Positions 32,812 through 41,407 of a stretch of DNA of 44,492 nt are shown here, piece after piece. The first letter of the stretch is position 1. Each line of letters begins with the position of its first letter. The notes beneath the pieces were generated by a model, which saw only the letters and a program-made list of their open reading frames with translations, searched no databases and was not told the DNA's origin. The translations under genes and the position numbers were made by a program. This DNA is from G020348385 sp964410125 (GTDB lineage Bacteria > Acidobacteriota > Aminicenantia > Aminicenantales > Aminicenantaceae): contig CAYPGQ010000029.1 of NCBI GenBank assembly GCA_964410125.1, positions 1-44,492 on the forward strand. Reading direction: 5' to 3'.

Positions 32812-33932
32812 AAGGACATCATTTCACATCTCTTCTTCTCCTCTTTTTAGCAGCTTTGGTCTGTTATTTTTCAGGCCAGGATTTTCTGAACATGCACGAG
32901 GAGGAAACCGTATATCCAAGCCCTCACCTGACGACAAAAAAAAGACTGAGTGATTATTTTCCTGGATTGAAAAACTCTCCTGGAGATTCATCCGTGTACA
33001 TATTCGAGGGTCAGAAGGAGGGAGGGGCCCTTCTCATTCTCGGAGGGACACATCCGAATGAGCCGGCAGGGTTCATCACGGCCGTTCTTCTGGTGGAAAA
33101 TATAGAGGTTAAACAAGGCAGAGTCATCATAGTTCCCCGCGCCAACAACAGTGGATTCATGCACAGTGATCCACAAGAGGGAAATCCCCAAAGATATTCT
33201 TTGGGCACTCCAGGCGGATCAAGATGGTTCCGCTATGGATCGCGACTGACAAATCCCATCCACCAGTGGCCTGATCCTGTTTTGTATATCAACCCGGCAG
33301 GACAAAAATTAGCAGGAACAGAAAGCCGAAATCTCAACCGGAGCTACCCAGGACGAAAACGCGGGTACCTGACAGAAAAAATCGCGTACGGGATCATGCA
33401 ACTCATCGACAAAGAAAAGATCCATCTTGCCGTAGACCTCCATGAGGCTGCCCCAGAATATCCGGTCATCAATGCCATCGTTTTCCATGAAAACAGCGCC
33501 GAACTGGCTGTCATAGCTTTGATGACCCTCCAGATGGAAGGAGTGGATATCCGGCTAGAGGCCTCCCCACCCAATCTTCGAGGTTTGAGCCACCGTGAAT
33601 GGGGCAATTTTGCCAAAACCTATGCAATCCTCTTGGAAACAGCCAACCCATCCCATGGGAGGCTGAAAGGAAAACCTTCAGCTTCCCTGATCATCGAAGG
33701 CAAGGATAAGAATTACAAGAAGGCTGCACAGCTCGGACGGTTATTTATCCCGTTTGATGAGGATGGTATTCCCCTCAAACAAAGAGTATCCCGTCATTTA
33801 GCTTCTCTCAGGGCTCTCATTTCTGGCCTGTATGAACTTTATCCTGATCTTTTGATCCAGATCCAAAATGTCCCTTCCCCCACCGATGTTAAACAGGCCG
33901 GAATAGGCGCTTTTCTTAGACCTCCAAAATAA
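32808..33932 (+). CDS. Exported AstE/aspartoacylase-like (M14-type) zinc hydrolase
   Basis: 374 residues with an N-terminal membrane anchor or signal (LLLLFLAALVCYFSG). The metallocarboxypeptidase-like core has zinc ligands His82 and Glu85 in GGTHPNEPAG and His212 in VDLHEAAPE, the substrate-binding Asn/Arg pair in NLNRSYPG (175-182), and a candidate catalytic Glu277 in AILLETANP. This is the succinylglutamate desuccinylase/aspartoacylase pattern (N-acyl amino acid hydrolysis) rather than a classical carboxypeptidase. Unlike cytoplasmic AstE or AspA it is exported. It is translationally coupled to the 48-aa gene, so it belongs to the TRAP-like cluster. It would release a free amino acid or organic acid from an N-acyl conjugate outside the inner membrane. 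Substrate unproven. Confidence 0.82.
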   Translation: MKGHHFTSLLLLFLAALVCYFSGQDFLNMHEEETVYPSPHLTTKKRLSDYFPGLKNSPGDSSVYIFEGQKEGGALLILGGTHPNEPAGFITAVLLVENIEVKQGRVIIVPRANNSGFMHSDPQEGNPQRYSLGTPGGSRWFRYGSRLTNPIHQWPDPVLYINPAGQKLAGTESRNLNRSYPGRKRGYLTEKIAYGIMQLIDKEKIHLAVDLHEAAPEYPVINAIVFHENSAELAVIALMTLQMEGVDIRLEASPPNLRGLSHREWGNFAKTYAILLETANPSHGRLKGKPSASLIIEGKDKNYKKAAQLGRLFIPFDEDGIPLKQRVSRHLASLRALISGLYELYPDLLIQIQNVPSPTDVKQAGIGAFLRPPK

Positions 33933-33963
33933 GCTTAAGTCCAGATTTTGCCTATATTTAGAA

Positions 33964-33993
33964 TTGACAGATAGGCTTCAAATAAGATAGTAT
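33964..33993 (+). promoter_or_regulatory. Sigma-70 promoter of the ispH-rpsA operon
   Basis: TTGACA (33964-33969), an 18-bp spacer, TAGTAT (33988-33993). The start point is expected near 34000, and a TTGGAG site precedes the ispH ATG at 34016. Confidence 0.68.
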
Positions 33994-34015
33994 AAGCATT
34001 CTTTCTTGGAGAAAA

Positions 34016-34894
34016 ATGGAACTTATTGTCGCAAAAAATTCTGGTTTATGCTACGGAGTCAAAAGGGCACTCCTGCTTGCCAAGGAAACGAGAAAACGGA
34101 AAATGGAAAAAGTCTTCACCTTTGGCGACTTGATACATAATCCTCAGGTGATCGCCGATTTAGAGAAAAAAGGGATCCATTCGATCAATGATCTCGACCT
34201 GATTGAAGAAGGAACGGTCATCATCAGAAGCCATGGCGCATCCCCCAGAATTTATAACATTCTCGAAAAAAAGCAGATAGAGATTGTGGATGCTACTTGT
34301 CCAATAGTAAAAAAAATCCAAAAACTGGTTGAGGCACTGGCAAAAAAAGAGGAAGAAATTATCATTGTGGGCAACAAACTGCATCCGGAGATAAAAGGGC
34401 TCATCGGTTATTCCAAGAAAAAAGGGATTATCATAGAAACCGAACGCAAGGCCAGAAATCTTCCCCCCAAAAAAAGAAGAGCTGTTCTTGCCCAATCCAC
34501 TCAGGACCGGTTCCTGTTCATCTCTGTTGTGGCAGCTCTCATCGAGAGAACAGAAGAACTGAAGGTGTACAATACGATCTGCCAGTCCACTCAAACCCGG
34601 CAGAAGTCCACATCAGAACTGGCAGCTTGTGTCGACACTCTTTTCATAATCGGAGGCAAGAACAGTTCTAACACAAAAAAACTCTATCAGATATCCAAAA
34701 GAATTTTGCCTCATACATATTTTATCGAAAAGGCGAATCAAATCACTCCCAAAATGGTAAAAGGAGCGAAAAAAATTGGTCTTTCCGGAGGAGCGTCCAC
34801 TCCTCCTGAGGCTATCCAAGAAGCTGTGGCCAAGATAAAATCTAGCTATAAGCACCAATATCATTCGGAAAAGAGGGTCCAATGTCAGAACTAA
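34016..34894 (+). CDS. ispH: 4-hydroxy-3-methylbut-2-enyl diphosphate reductase
   Basis: 292 residues with the three iron-sulfur ligands Cys12 (SGLCYGVKRAL), Cys95 (VDATCPIVKK) and Cys189 (TICQSTQTRQ), and the substrate histidines in LIHNPQV (41), RSHGA (73) and KLHPE (123). GGASTPPEAIQE closes the fold. It makes IPP and DMAPP, the last step of the MEP isoprenoid pathway, in the cytoplasm. The frame overlaps rpsA by 13 bp, the known ispH-rpsA pairing; in some bacteria the two are fused. It is the first gene after a good sigma-70 promoter. Confidence 0.96.
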   Translation: MELIVAKNSGLCYGVKRALLLAKETRKRKMEKVFTFGDLIHNPQVIADLEKKGIHSINDLDLIEEGTVIIRSHGASPRIYNILEKKQIEIVDATCPIVKKIQKLVEALAKKEEEIIIVGNKLHPEIKGLIGYSKKKGIIIETERKARNLPPKKRRAVLAQSTQDRFLFISVVAALIERTEELKVYNTICQSTQTRQKSTSELAACVDTLFIIGGKNSSNTKKLYQISKRILPHTYFIEKANQITPKMVKGAKKIGLSGGASTPPEAIQEAVAKIKSSYKHQYHSEKRVQCQN

Positions 34895-36651
34895 TCAAAA
34901 ATCCAAAAAAAGAAACAGACATCACAAACGAAGATTATGCCGATCTTCTCGAAAAATACCAATTCAACACCAAAGAACTATCACCAGGCAAACTTCTCAA
35001 AGGGAAGGTGATCAAAATCACCTCGGCCCATGTGCTCATAGATGTGGGTTTCAAGTCTGAGGGTATCATTCCGATCGAAGACTTCCTCGACCATCAAGAT
35101 CCAAAAACTCTCCAGCCAGGAGATGAGGTTGAAGCCGTCCTCGAAAAAGGCAATCTCAGAGAAGGATATCTCATCCTCTCAAAAAAGAAAGCCATTGCTA
35201 TCAAAGCGCTAAATAATCTGGAAAAAGCCTATCAACACAACAGCTGGATCGTCGGAAAAATCACATCAAAAATAAAAAATGGATTCAACGTCAATGTGGG
35301 AATAATGGCTTTTCTTCCCGATTCTCATGCAGATGTGAAAGTGGTGAAAGATTCGGACAAACTCATCGGGAATCTGTACAAGTTCAAAGTGATCAAGTTT
35401 GACAGAAAAACAGAAAATGCTGTTCTATCCCGAAAACTCTACCTCCAGGATGAGAGAGAGAAAAAAAAGAGACGTATCTTTAACCAGTTAAGTTCTGGGA
35501 AAAAAGTAAGGGGACGAGTGAAATCCCTCACGAATTTCGGCGCCTTTATCGATTTGGGAGGGATAGAGGGTCTTCTGCATATCTCGGACATTTCGTGGGG
35601 GAAGATCAACCACCCTTCAGAGATCTTCGAAACCGGACAAGAAATAGAGGCCATCGTGCTTGGTTTCAATGAAAAAGAAGAAAAAATTTCATTGGGATAC
35701 AAACAGCTCAGCCCAGATCCCTGGAAAGACATCGAAGGAAGATACATGGCGGGACAAAAAATTACTGGGAAGGTTGTGAGCTTGACTGATTTTGGTGCGT
35801 TTGTTGAACTCGAGCCCGGGGTGGAAGGATTGGTCCATGTTTCGGATTTGTCCTGGTCCCGCAAACCTGTTCATCCCAAAAAAGTTCTCAGCCCAGGAGA
35901 AGAGGTTGTCGTCACTATTTTAGCTATAAACCCCTCCTCCAAAAGAATCTCCTTGGGCCTCAAACAGATCACACCCCATCCGTTAGAATCATTCAGGCAG
36001 ACGTACAGCCCTGGATCTCGGGTAAAGGGAACCATAACAAACATCACTGACTTCGGCGCATTCATAGAGGTCGAAAAAGGTATCGAAGGACTGATACATA
36101 TTTCCGACATAAGCTGGAAAAAAATCAAACATCCCTCTGATCTGTTAAAAGTGGGGGAGGAAACCGAAGCCATCATCCTCAATATCGATGTCGAAAAACA
36201 AAAACTCGCCTTAGGTATCAAACAACTGGAAGGAGATATCTGGGAAGATTTTTTCGCACGCCAAAAAGTGGGAGATCTTGTAAAAGTGAGGATCGTTCGC
36301 CTTGCTAACTTTGGTGTGTTTGTCGAAATTACCCCAGGTATCGAAGGCGTTGTCTTTCTCTCCGAACTGGATGATCACAAAATCGACAATCCGGCCGACG
36401 TCTTCAAGGTTGGGGAAGAAAAACTCGCCAAAATTTTGAAATTGAATCAAGAGGAAAAAAAGATATCTTTGAGTTTTAGGCAAGCACAGATGGAAGTGCA
36501 AAAATTTGAATATCAAAAGTATGTCCAAAGCCAAAATGACAGGCTAACCCTGGGTGATTTGATGAAAGATAAACTGAAAAACTTAGAGGTTCCGAAAAAG
36601 AAAACAAAAAAAACAGCGAAAAAAAAGGAGGAAAAGGATGATAAAAGCTGA
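34882..36651 (+). CDS. rpsA: Ribosomal protein S1-like protein with six S1 domains
   Basis: 589 residues with six S1 RNA-binding repeats at roughly 36-103, 115-185, 205-272, 292-359, 378-446 and 465-532. Repeats 3-5 are canonical (LTNFGAFIDLGGIEGLLHISDISW and two close copies), repeat 2 is degenerate (KNGFNVNVGIMAFLPDSHAD), and repeat 6 is divergent. The C-terminus ends in a lysine-rich tail. Six repeats match the size and layout of proteobacterial S1, which brings mRNA to the 30S subunit. The ATG follows AGAGGG inside the end of ispH. The last codons (AAAAAGGAGGAAAAGG) double as the ribosome binding site of the IHF-like gene, which begins 14 bp before the S1 stop. Confidence 0.94.
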   Translation: MSELIKNPKKETDITNEDYADLLEKYQFNTKELSPGKLLKGKVIKITSAHVLIDVGFKSEGIIPIEDFLDHQDPKTLQPGDEVEAVLEKGNLREGYLILSKKKAIAIKALNNLEKAYQHNSWIVGKITSKIKNGFNVNVGIMAFLPDSHADVKVVKDSDKLIGNLYKFKVIKFDRKTENAVLSRKLYLQDEREKKKRRIFNQLSSGKKVRGRVKSLTNFGAFIDLGGIEGLLHISDISWGKINHPSEIFETGQEIEAIVLGFNEKEEKISLGYKQLSPDPWKDIEGRYMAGQKITGKVVSLTDFGAFVELEPGVEGLVHVSDLSWSRKPVHPKKVLSPGEEVVVTILAINPSSKRISLGLKQITPHPLESFRQTYSPGSRVKGTITNITDFGAFIEVEKGIEGLIHISDISWKKIKHPSDLLKVGEETEAIILNIDVEKQKLALGIKQLEGDIWEDFFARQKVGDLVKVRIVRLANFGVFVEITPGIEGVVFLSELDDHKIDNPADVFKVGEEKLAKILKLNQEEKKISLSFRQAQMEVQKFEYQKYVQSQNDRLTLGDLMKDKLKNLEVPKKKTKKTAKKKEEKDDKS

Positions 36652-36913
36652 TCTAATCAACAAAATCGCAAAGGAAATGAACATCTCCAAGCAAGAAGCA
36701 GAAACTGGAGTCAATCTTTTCTTTCAAACGATGAAGGAAGCATTGTTGAGAGGGGAAGAAATAGAACTCAGAGGATTCGGCAGTTTTCGGTTTCGTACAC
36801 GGGGTGCTCGTTCAGGAAGAAATCCCCGTACGGGAAAGCCTGTCCAAGTTCCTCCAAAAAAAGTCTTGTATTTCAAGCCGAGCAAATTGATAAAAGGTAT
36901 GATCAACAGGTAA
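36638..36913 (+). CDS. HU/IHF-family DNA-bending protein
   Basis: 91 residues; the N-terminal helices MIKADLINKIAKEMNISKQEAETGVNLFF and beta-arm RSGRNPRTGKPVQVPPKK with the intercalating Pro are the hallmarks of HU/IHF. GFGSFRFRTRGAR is the conserved saddle strand. It bends DNA in the nucleoid. IHF also helps NtrC-type activators reach sigma-54 promoters, which is relevant to the pilin promoter in this window. The start overlaps the rpsA end, as in the rpsA-ihfB pair of gammaproteobacteria, and its stop overlaps the HIT gene start (TAATG). IHF-beta is likely, but HU cannot be excluded. Confidence 0.93.
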   Translation: MIKADLINKIAKEMNISKQEAETGVNLFFQTMKEALLRGEEIELRGFGSFRFRTRGARSGRNPRTGKPVQVPPKKVLYFKPSKLIKGMINR

Positions 36914-37407
36914 TGGAGTACATAACTGCACCGTGGAGAGAAGAATATGTTAAAACAGTGTTCAAAATGAAGGAGTGTATCTTCTGTCAGGCATTAAAGC
37001 AGGAAAACGATAAGGAATGTTTTGTCCTGGATAGAGGCAATCACAATTTTATTCTGTTGAACAAATACCCGTACACACCGGGCCACCTGATGATTGCTCC
37101 GTACAAACATCTGGATTCTATAGAGTTGGCCGAAAAGAAATCTTCTGAAGAAATGATGGAGCTTTTCAAAAAATGTTTGAGGATTTTAAGAGAGCAGTAC
37201 AAGCCTCATGGTTTCAATACCGGGATGAATATCGGCCACAGTGCAGGAGCGGGTGTGGCAGATCATTATCATCTGCACATCATTCCCCGCTGGATCGGAG
37301 ATTCCAATTTTATGCCTCTCGTTGGAAAAACAAAGGTGGTACTTCAGGATCTCCATACGACTTATGACCAACTCCTCACACACTTCCAAAAAAAGGGCAA
37401 AAAGTGA
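36913..37407 (+). CDS. HIT-family nucleotide hydrolase/phosphorylase
   Basis: 164 residues. The histidine triad HYHLHIIPRW carries the nucleophilic His, and CIFC near residue 23 is the zinc-binding pair common in this branch. The N-terminal MEYITAPWREEYV matches the APWR-type start of bacterial Ap4A phosphorylase-like HIT proteins, supporting the first ATG at 36913. These enzymes cleave dinucleoside polyphosphates or AMP-lysine-like bonds; the exact substrate is unknown. The gene is coupled at both ends: TAATG with the IHF-like gene, GTGA with the acyl-CoA dehydrogenase. Confidence 0.92.
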   Translation: MEYITAPWREEYVKTVFKMKECIFCQALKQENDKECFVLDRGNHNFILLNKYPYTPGHLMIAPYKHLDSIELAEKKSSEEMMELFKKCLRILREQYKPHGFNTGMNIGHSAGAGVADHYHLHIIPRWIGDSNFMPLVGKTKVVLQDLHTTYDQLLTHFQKKGKK

Positions 37408-38546
37408 ATTTCGAGCTCACAGAAGACCAGATTCTGATCAGGGAGATGATCAGGGATTTTGCCCAAAACGAGATCAAACCTCGCGCCAAAACTCTTGAGA
37501 AGTCCCATCAATTTCCCGATGAATTGTTAAAAAAACTGACAGGCCTGGGAATTTTGGGTATGTCCATTCCCCCAGTATACAATGGGATAAAAACAGACAC
37601 GCTCTCTCTAATGATTACATTGGAAGAAATAAGCCGTGTTCTCCCTTCCCTTTCTGTGATCATCAGTGTCCACTGCTCCCTTTTTTGTTACGCCATACTG
37701 AAATTCGGCACCGATCAACAAAAAGAAAAATACCTGCCCAAAGCCGCCAAAGGAGAACTGCTCGGGGCTTTTGCCCTCACTGAACCGGGAGCTGGATCGG
37801 ATATTAAAGGATTGAACACCAAAGCCGAAAAAAAAGGGAATGTCTATGTCTTGAATGGAACCAAGGTTTGGGTAACCACAGGGAGCAACGCTCTAGCATA
37901 CATTCTGTTTGCAAACACGGAAAACCAGCAAGGCGAAAAAAAATTGAGTGCTTTTATTGTCGAGAAAGATTTGCCAGGCCTTCAAATTTCCAACATAGAA
38001 GAAAAAATGGGCCTGCACGCATCAATAACCGCGGAAATAGTTTTGGAAGACTGTCGCGTTCCTGCGGAAAACCTCCTTGGGGAGGAAGGCAAAGGGGTCT
38101 CGGTAGCGCTGCATTGTCTTGATGGTTCGCGCATAGGTATCGCGGCCCAATCTGTCGGACTTTCTCAACGGGCGCTTGATGAGGCCGTCAAATATGCCAA
38201 ACAAAGGGAAGCATTCGGCAAATCCATTGCCCATTTCCAGGCTATCCAATTCATGATAGCGGATATGGCAACACTAATAGAATCTTCGCGATTGCTCACA
38301 TACAGGGCATCTTTCCTTTTGGACAAAGGAGCCTCCTTCTCCAAAGAGGCAGCCATGGCCAAACTCTTTGCCTCCGAAGCTGCTAACAAGATCGCTTACC
38401 TGGCACTTCAGATTCATGGAGGTTACGGATATTCCAAGGAATTTGTGGTTGAGCAATTATACAGAGATGCCCGAGTCCTCACGATATATGAAGGGACCTC
38501 TGAAATACAACGTCTCGTAATCTCTCGGCATTTGTTGCGAGAATGA
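37404..38546 (+). CDS. Acyl-CoA dehydrogenase
   Basis: 380 residues, standard length. It starts with GTG overlapping the HIT stop. The FAD/acyl-binding signatures are AFALTEPGAGSDIKGL and KVWVTTGSNA; the C-terminal domain has QREAFGKSIAHFQAIQFMIADM and QIHGGYGYSKEFVVEQLYRDARVLTIYEGTSEI in shortened form. The catalytic Glu is in YEGTSEIQR, which groups it with short/medium-chain (butyryl-CoA type) enzymes. It oxidises acyl-CoA, passing electrons to ETF. It is unrelated to its translation and nucleoid neighbours by function, but is tightly coupled to them by overlap. No etfAB is in the window. Confidence 0.94.
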   Translation: MNFELTEDQILIREMIRDFAQNEIKPRAKTLEKSHQFPDELLKKLTGLGILGMSIPPVYNGIKTDTLSLMITLEEISRVLPSLSVIISVHCSLFCYAILKFGTDQQKEKYLPKAAKGELLGAFALTEPGAGSDIKGLNTKAEKKGNVYVLNGTKVWVTTGSNALAYILFANTENQQGEKKLSAFIVEKDLPGLQISNIEEKMGLHASITAEIVLEDCRVPAENLLGEEGKGVSVALHCLDGSRIGIAAQSVGLSQRALDEAVKYAKQREAFGKSIAHFQAIQFMIADMATLIESSRLLTYRASFLLDKGASFSKEAAMAKLFASEAANKIAYLALQIHGGYGYSKEFVVEQLYRDARVLTIYEGTSEIQRLVISRHLLRE

Positions 38547-38615
38547 AAGGTCAATGATTCGTGGTATCATAGTAGGATCAGAGATTGTGAGTGAAAACAA
38601 GATAGAGGTAAAACA

Positions 38616-40550
38616 ATGCTAAGATCAATGAGAAAAAACCTGAAATCCCTCGCTCCTACACTTTGGTTTGTGATCATTGCCTTCATCATCTCCATTTTCG
38701 CTGTATGGGGTGGAGCTGGCGCCCTCGGAGAGGGGAGAAGGGAAAATACATTGGCAACAGTGGGAAAAGAGAAAATTTCGGTGAGTCTCTATCAACAAAC
38801 CTTGCAACAAAGGATAGAGGCCATGCGCAAGGAATTTCGGGAACTTGACGGCCGATTCATTCAACAGCTCAACATTCCCCAGCAAATTCTGAATCAGCTC
38901 ATCCAGCAATCCCTTCTGACACAGCTATCCAAAGACATGGGGATAAAAGCCACAGACAATGAAATCCGGAAAAAAATCATGAGTTATCCAGTCTTCCAAA
39001 AAGATGGACAGTTTGTTGGCTTCGCCCAGTACCAGAAAATTCTGGATTGGAACCGCATCCCTCTCCCTGAATTTGAAAAGAGTCTGCGGCAAGAAATCAT
39101 CATGGAGAAGGTCGTCGATGTCCTAACAGCAGGTGTCACTGTGACCGATGAGGAGTTATGGGAGAACTATAAAAACACCAACGACACCGCAAGGATGGAA
39201 TACGTCACGTTGGGATTAGATAAGGTGGAATTGGATAAAGAGCTTGATCCCGAGAAACTGATGGAATATTTCGAAAAAAACAGAGACGCTTACAAAATCC
39301 CAGAAAAAAGAGAAGCCGACTATTACTTTGTAAAAACCGAAGATTTAAAAGCAAAAGTCGAATTGACCGATTCTGAAATCGAAGCCTATTATGAAGACAA
39401 CACTGCTCGTTTCAAGGAACCCGAAAAAACGAAGGCCAGCCGGATCTACATCCCTTTCGAGGAGCAGGAAAAAGATCTTGTGATAAACCAGGCAAGGGAT
39501 TTGCTCGATCAAATACGAAGCGGGCAAGATTTTGGTGAGCTAGCCAGGCTGCACTCCAAAGATGAAAAGGCCCCAGAGTCTGGAGACTGGGGATTGTACG
39601 AATGGAAGAGTTTATCCCAACAAGAACAGGATGAGATCAACAGATTATCCCAAGACGAGGTTTCCGACCTCCTCGAGATCACAGATGGAGTGGTCATTCT
39701 CAAGGTAACAGAAAAAGAACCCGAATCCACCCAACCGCTTGAAGCCGTAAAGGAGAGAATCATCATCATACTCAAGGATGAAAAAGCGAGACAGATGGCA
39801 GAAGAGGAAATTGTCCGCTTGGAAAAAGCAGCCAAAAAAGAAAACAGCCTGGATGTTGCGGCACAAACACTAGGCTTAGGGATTCGCAATTCTGGTCTTC
39901 TCAAAGCAAATGATCCGTTGGAGGAAATCGACCCGTCTGGCTCTATAAGCATGACGCTGTTCAACATCGAGGAGAAAGAAATTTCTTCTCCGATCTACAC
40001 ATACCAAGGTGTCGGCCTGGCCCAACTGATGAAGATCGAACCTCCTCGTCCGGCCAATTTCGACGAGGTAAAGCAGGAAGTCACCGAGGATTTTACAGCC
40101 CTAGAAAAAAAAGAGCTAGCCATCGAACGGATCAATAAAGTTAAACAGAACCTCAGCAGAAAGAGGTTGGAGGATCTAGCAGAAGATTATTCACTGGAAT
40201 ACAAAACCGTTGAGGAACATAAAAGAGGGCAATACCTCGGTATTATCGGTGAGAACAGAAAGATCGACAAGCTTGCGTTTTCTCTTCCTTTGGAAGAAGC
40301 TAGCGGTCCAGTTGAATTCGAATCCGGATATGCACTGATGCGGGTTCTTGATCGGAAAGAGGTCACGAGAGAAGAATTTGAAAAGGTTAAAGAAACCGAA
40401 AAAGAAAACTTCCTGGAGAGCAAAAAAAATAAATTCTTTTCCTCCTATCTGGCCAAATTGCAGGAGGATAAAGAAGTAAAAATAAGATACGATCTTTTCC
40501 TGAAAACGAACCAAGACATTCTTTCCCGTTTTGGGGGCGAAGAGGAATAG
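38616..40550 (+). CDS. ppiD: PpiD/SurA-type periplasmic peptidyl-prolyl isomerase and chaperone
   Basis: 644 residues, close to PpiD length. It has a single membrane anchor (about 14-36, LWFVIIAFIISIFAVWGG) with a conserved short N-terminus MLRSMRKNLKSLAPTLW. A SurA-N-like chaperone region (about 45-190) is followed by a parvulin domain (about 265-360, with DFGELARLHSKDEKAPESGDWGLYEWKSL in part). A second parvulin-like or chaperone region (about 480-610) ends the protein. It is anchored at the inner membrane facing the periplasm and helps fold exported proteins near the Sec exit. GAGG precedes ATG. It is 69 bp after the dehydrogenase, probably a later member of the same operon. Confidence 0.9.
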   Translation: MLRSMRKNLKSLAPTLWFVIIAFIISIFAVWGGAGALGEGRRENTLATVGKEKISVSLYQQTLQQRIEAMRKEFRELDGRFIQQLNIPQQILNQLIQQSLLTQLSKDMGIKATDNEIRKKIMSYPVFQKDGQFVGFAQYQKILDWNRIPLPEFEKSLRQEIIMEKVVDVLTAGVTVTDEELWENYKNTNDTARMEYVTLGLDKVELDKELDPEKLMEYFEKNRDAYKIPEKREADYYFVKTEDLKAKVELTDSEIEAYYEDNTARFKEPEKTKASRIYIPFEEQEKDLVINQARDLLDQIRSGQDFGELARLHSKDEKAPESGDWGLYEWKSLSQQEQDEINRLSQDEVSDLLEITDGVVILKVTEKEPESTQPLEAVKERIIIILKDEKARQMAEEEIVRLEKAAKKENSLDVAAQTLGLGIRNSGLLKANDPLEEIDPSGSISMTLFNIEEKEISSPIYTYQGVGLAQLMKIEPPRPANFDEVKQEVTEDFTALEKKELAIERINKVKQNLSRKRLEDLAEDYSLEYKTVEEHKRGQYLGIIGENRKIDKLAFSLPLEEASGPVEFESGYALMRVLDRKEVTREEFEKVKETEKENFLESKKNKFFSSYLAKLQEDKEVKIRYDLFLKTNQDILSRFGGEEE

Positions 40551-40577
40551 ACGGAATGGTAAAATAAAGGGGAAGGA

Positions 40578-41345
40578 TTAGGCTTTGATAAGCTCCATGA
40601 AAAGATCCTTTACCCGGCATTCCATTGCTGCCCGGAACTTCTCCACGCTTGCCGCAAAGTCATCTGACATGTAATCCGCAATATACATCGGCTCTCCGAT
40701 ATTGACCTTGATCTTGCCGGGAATGAACACGGGAGATTGCGTTCCAAAAAAAGCCAAAGGCGTTACGGCTACGGGTATGTTCTCCTCTGTGTAGAGATTA
40801 TATGATAGGATAGAAGGCCCCCTCCGGAAAGGGCTGACATAGGGATTGGGATCATTTTTCATGATTTTCCCATTTCCTTGAAGCGCAATGATGGCTCTCC
40901 CCTTTTTTAAATATTCTTGGCATTTCTCTATGGCCAGTTTTTTCCGCCTTGTCAAATCCACAGGAATGGTCCCTGCTTTGGGTAAAGCGGAAGAAACAAA
41001 ACTTATCAATCGAGATGTTATGGGGTGTAAGGCCAAATGTAAAAAATATCCGAAGCTTTTCAGATGCAGTTGAAAATGTTCCTTGACAAGAACGGTCAAT
41101 TCATCTTTGTTGAATATCTTTCTGTTAGCCGTGAAAAAGATCGGACGGGGCACAATTTTAACAATTATCGCACCATCCTTAAACGTTCCACAATGATTAC
41201 CAACAATGATGTTAGGACCCTCATGGACAATGTTCTTCGTGCCTATTACTTCTACTTTTTTTCCAAGAAGTAAAAAATCACAGAGTTTTTCAATCTGTGG
41301 TCGTACTTTTTTTAATTCCTCTTCAGCATTATCCATTTTTTCCAT
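40578..41345 (-). CDS. PlsC-like glycerolipid acyltransferase, atypical motifs
   Basis: 255 residues with the acyltransferase order of blocks: IIVGNHCGTFKDG, then AGTIPVDLTRRKK, IIALQGNGKIMKNDP and NIPVAVTPLAFFG. In classical PlsC the first block is NH-x4-D; here His51 and Asp57 are separated by five residues. The FPEG block reads LQGNGK, without the usual Glu-Gly. It may be a divergent acyltransferase or one with a different acceptor. ATG 41345 overlaps the -10 element TATAAT; ATG 41336 (MDNAEEE) lies 7 bases after that element and may be the true, leaderless start. Convergent with ppiD (27 bp apart) and divergent from iadA. Confidence 0.8.
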   Translation of the reverse strand: MEKMDNAEEELKKVRPQIEKLCDFLLLGKKVEVIGTKNIVHEGPNIIVGNHCGTFKDGAIIVKIVPRPIFFTANRKIFNKDELTVLVKEHFQLHLKSFGYFLHLALHPITSRLISFVSSALPKAGTIPVDLTRRKKLAIEKCQEYLKKGRAIIALQGNGKIMKNDPNPYVSPFRRGPSILSYNLYTEENIPVAVTPLAFFGTQSPVFIPGKIKVNIGEPMYIADYMSDDFAASVEKFRAAMECRVKDLFMELIKA

Positions 41346-41352
41346 TATAACA
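41344..41352 (-). promoter_or_regulatory. Extended -10 promoter at the acyltransferase start
   Basis: TGTTATAAT on the minus strand ends 7 bases before the second in-frame ATG (41336). With no room for a leader, a leaderless transcript is plausible. No convincing -35 is present. Confidence 0.45.
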
Positions 41353-41388
41353 TATTGGGATTCGACATTAATAACTCTAAAAAAAAAT

Positions 41389-41407
41389 AGAACCGTCCCC
41401 TTTTTTT
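41389..41407. repeat. Dispersed-repeat motif AGAACCGTCCCCTTTTTTT
   Basis: The sequence, preceded by a run of A (AAAAAAAAT), reads on the minus strand as a T-free AAAAAAAGGGGACGGTTCT block. This is a recurrent intergenic motif in environmental genomes that I associate with RAYT/IS200-type elements. It sits in the 140-bp space between the divergent acyltransferase and iadA genes, with no transposase nearby. Confidence 0.45.
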
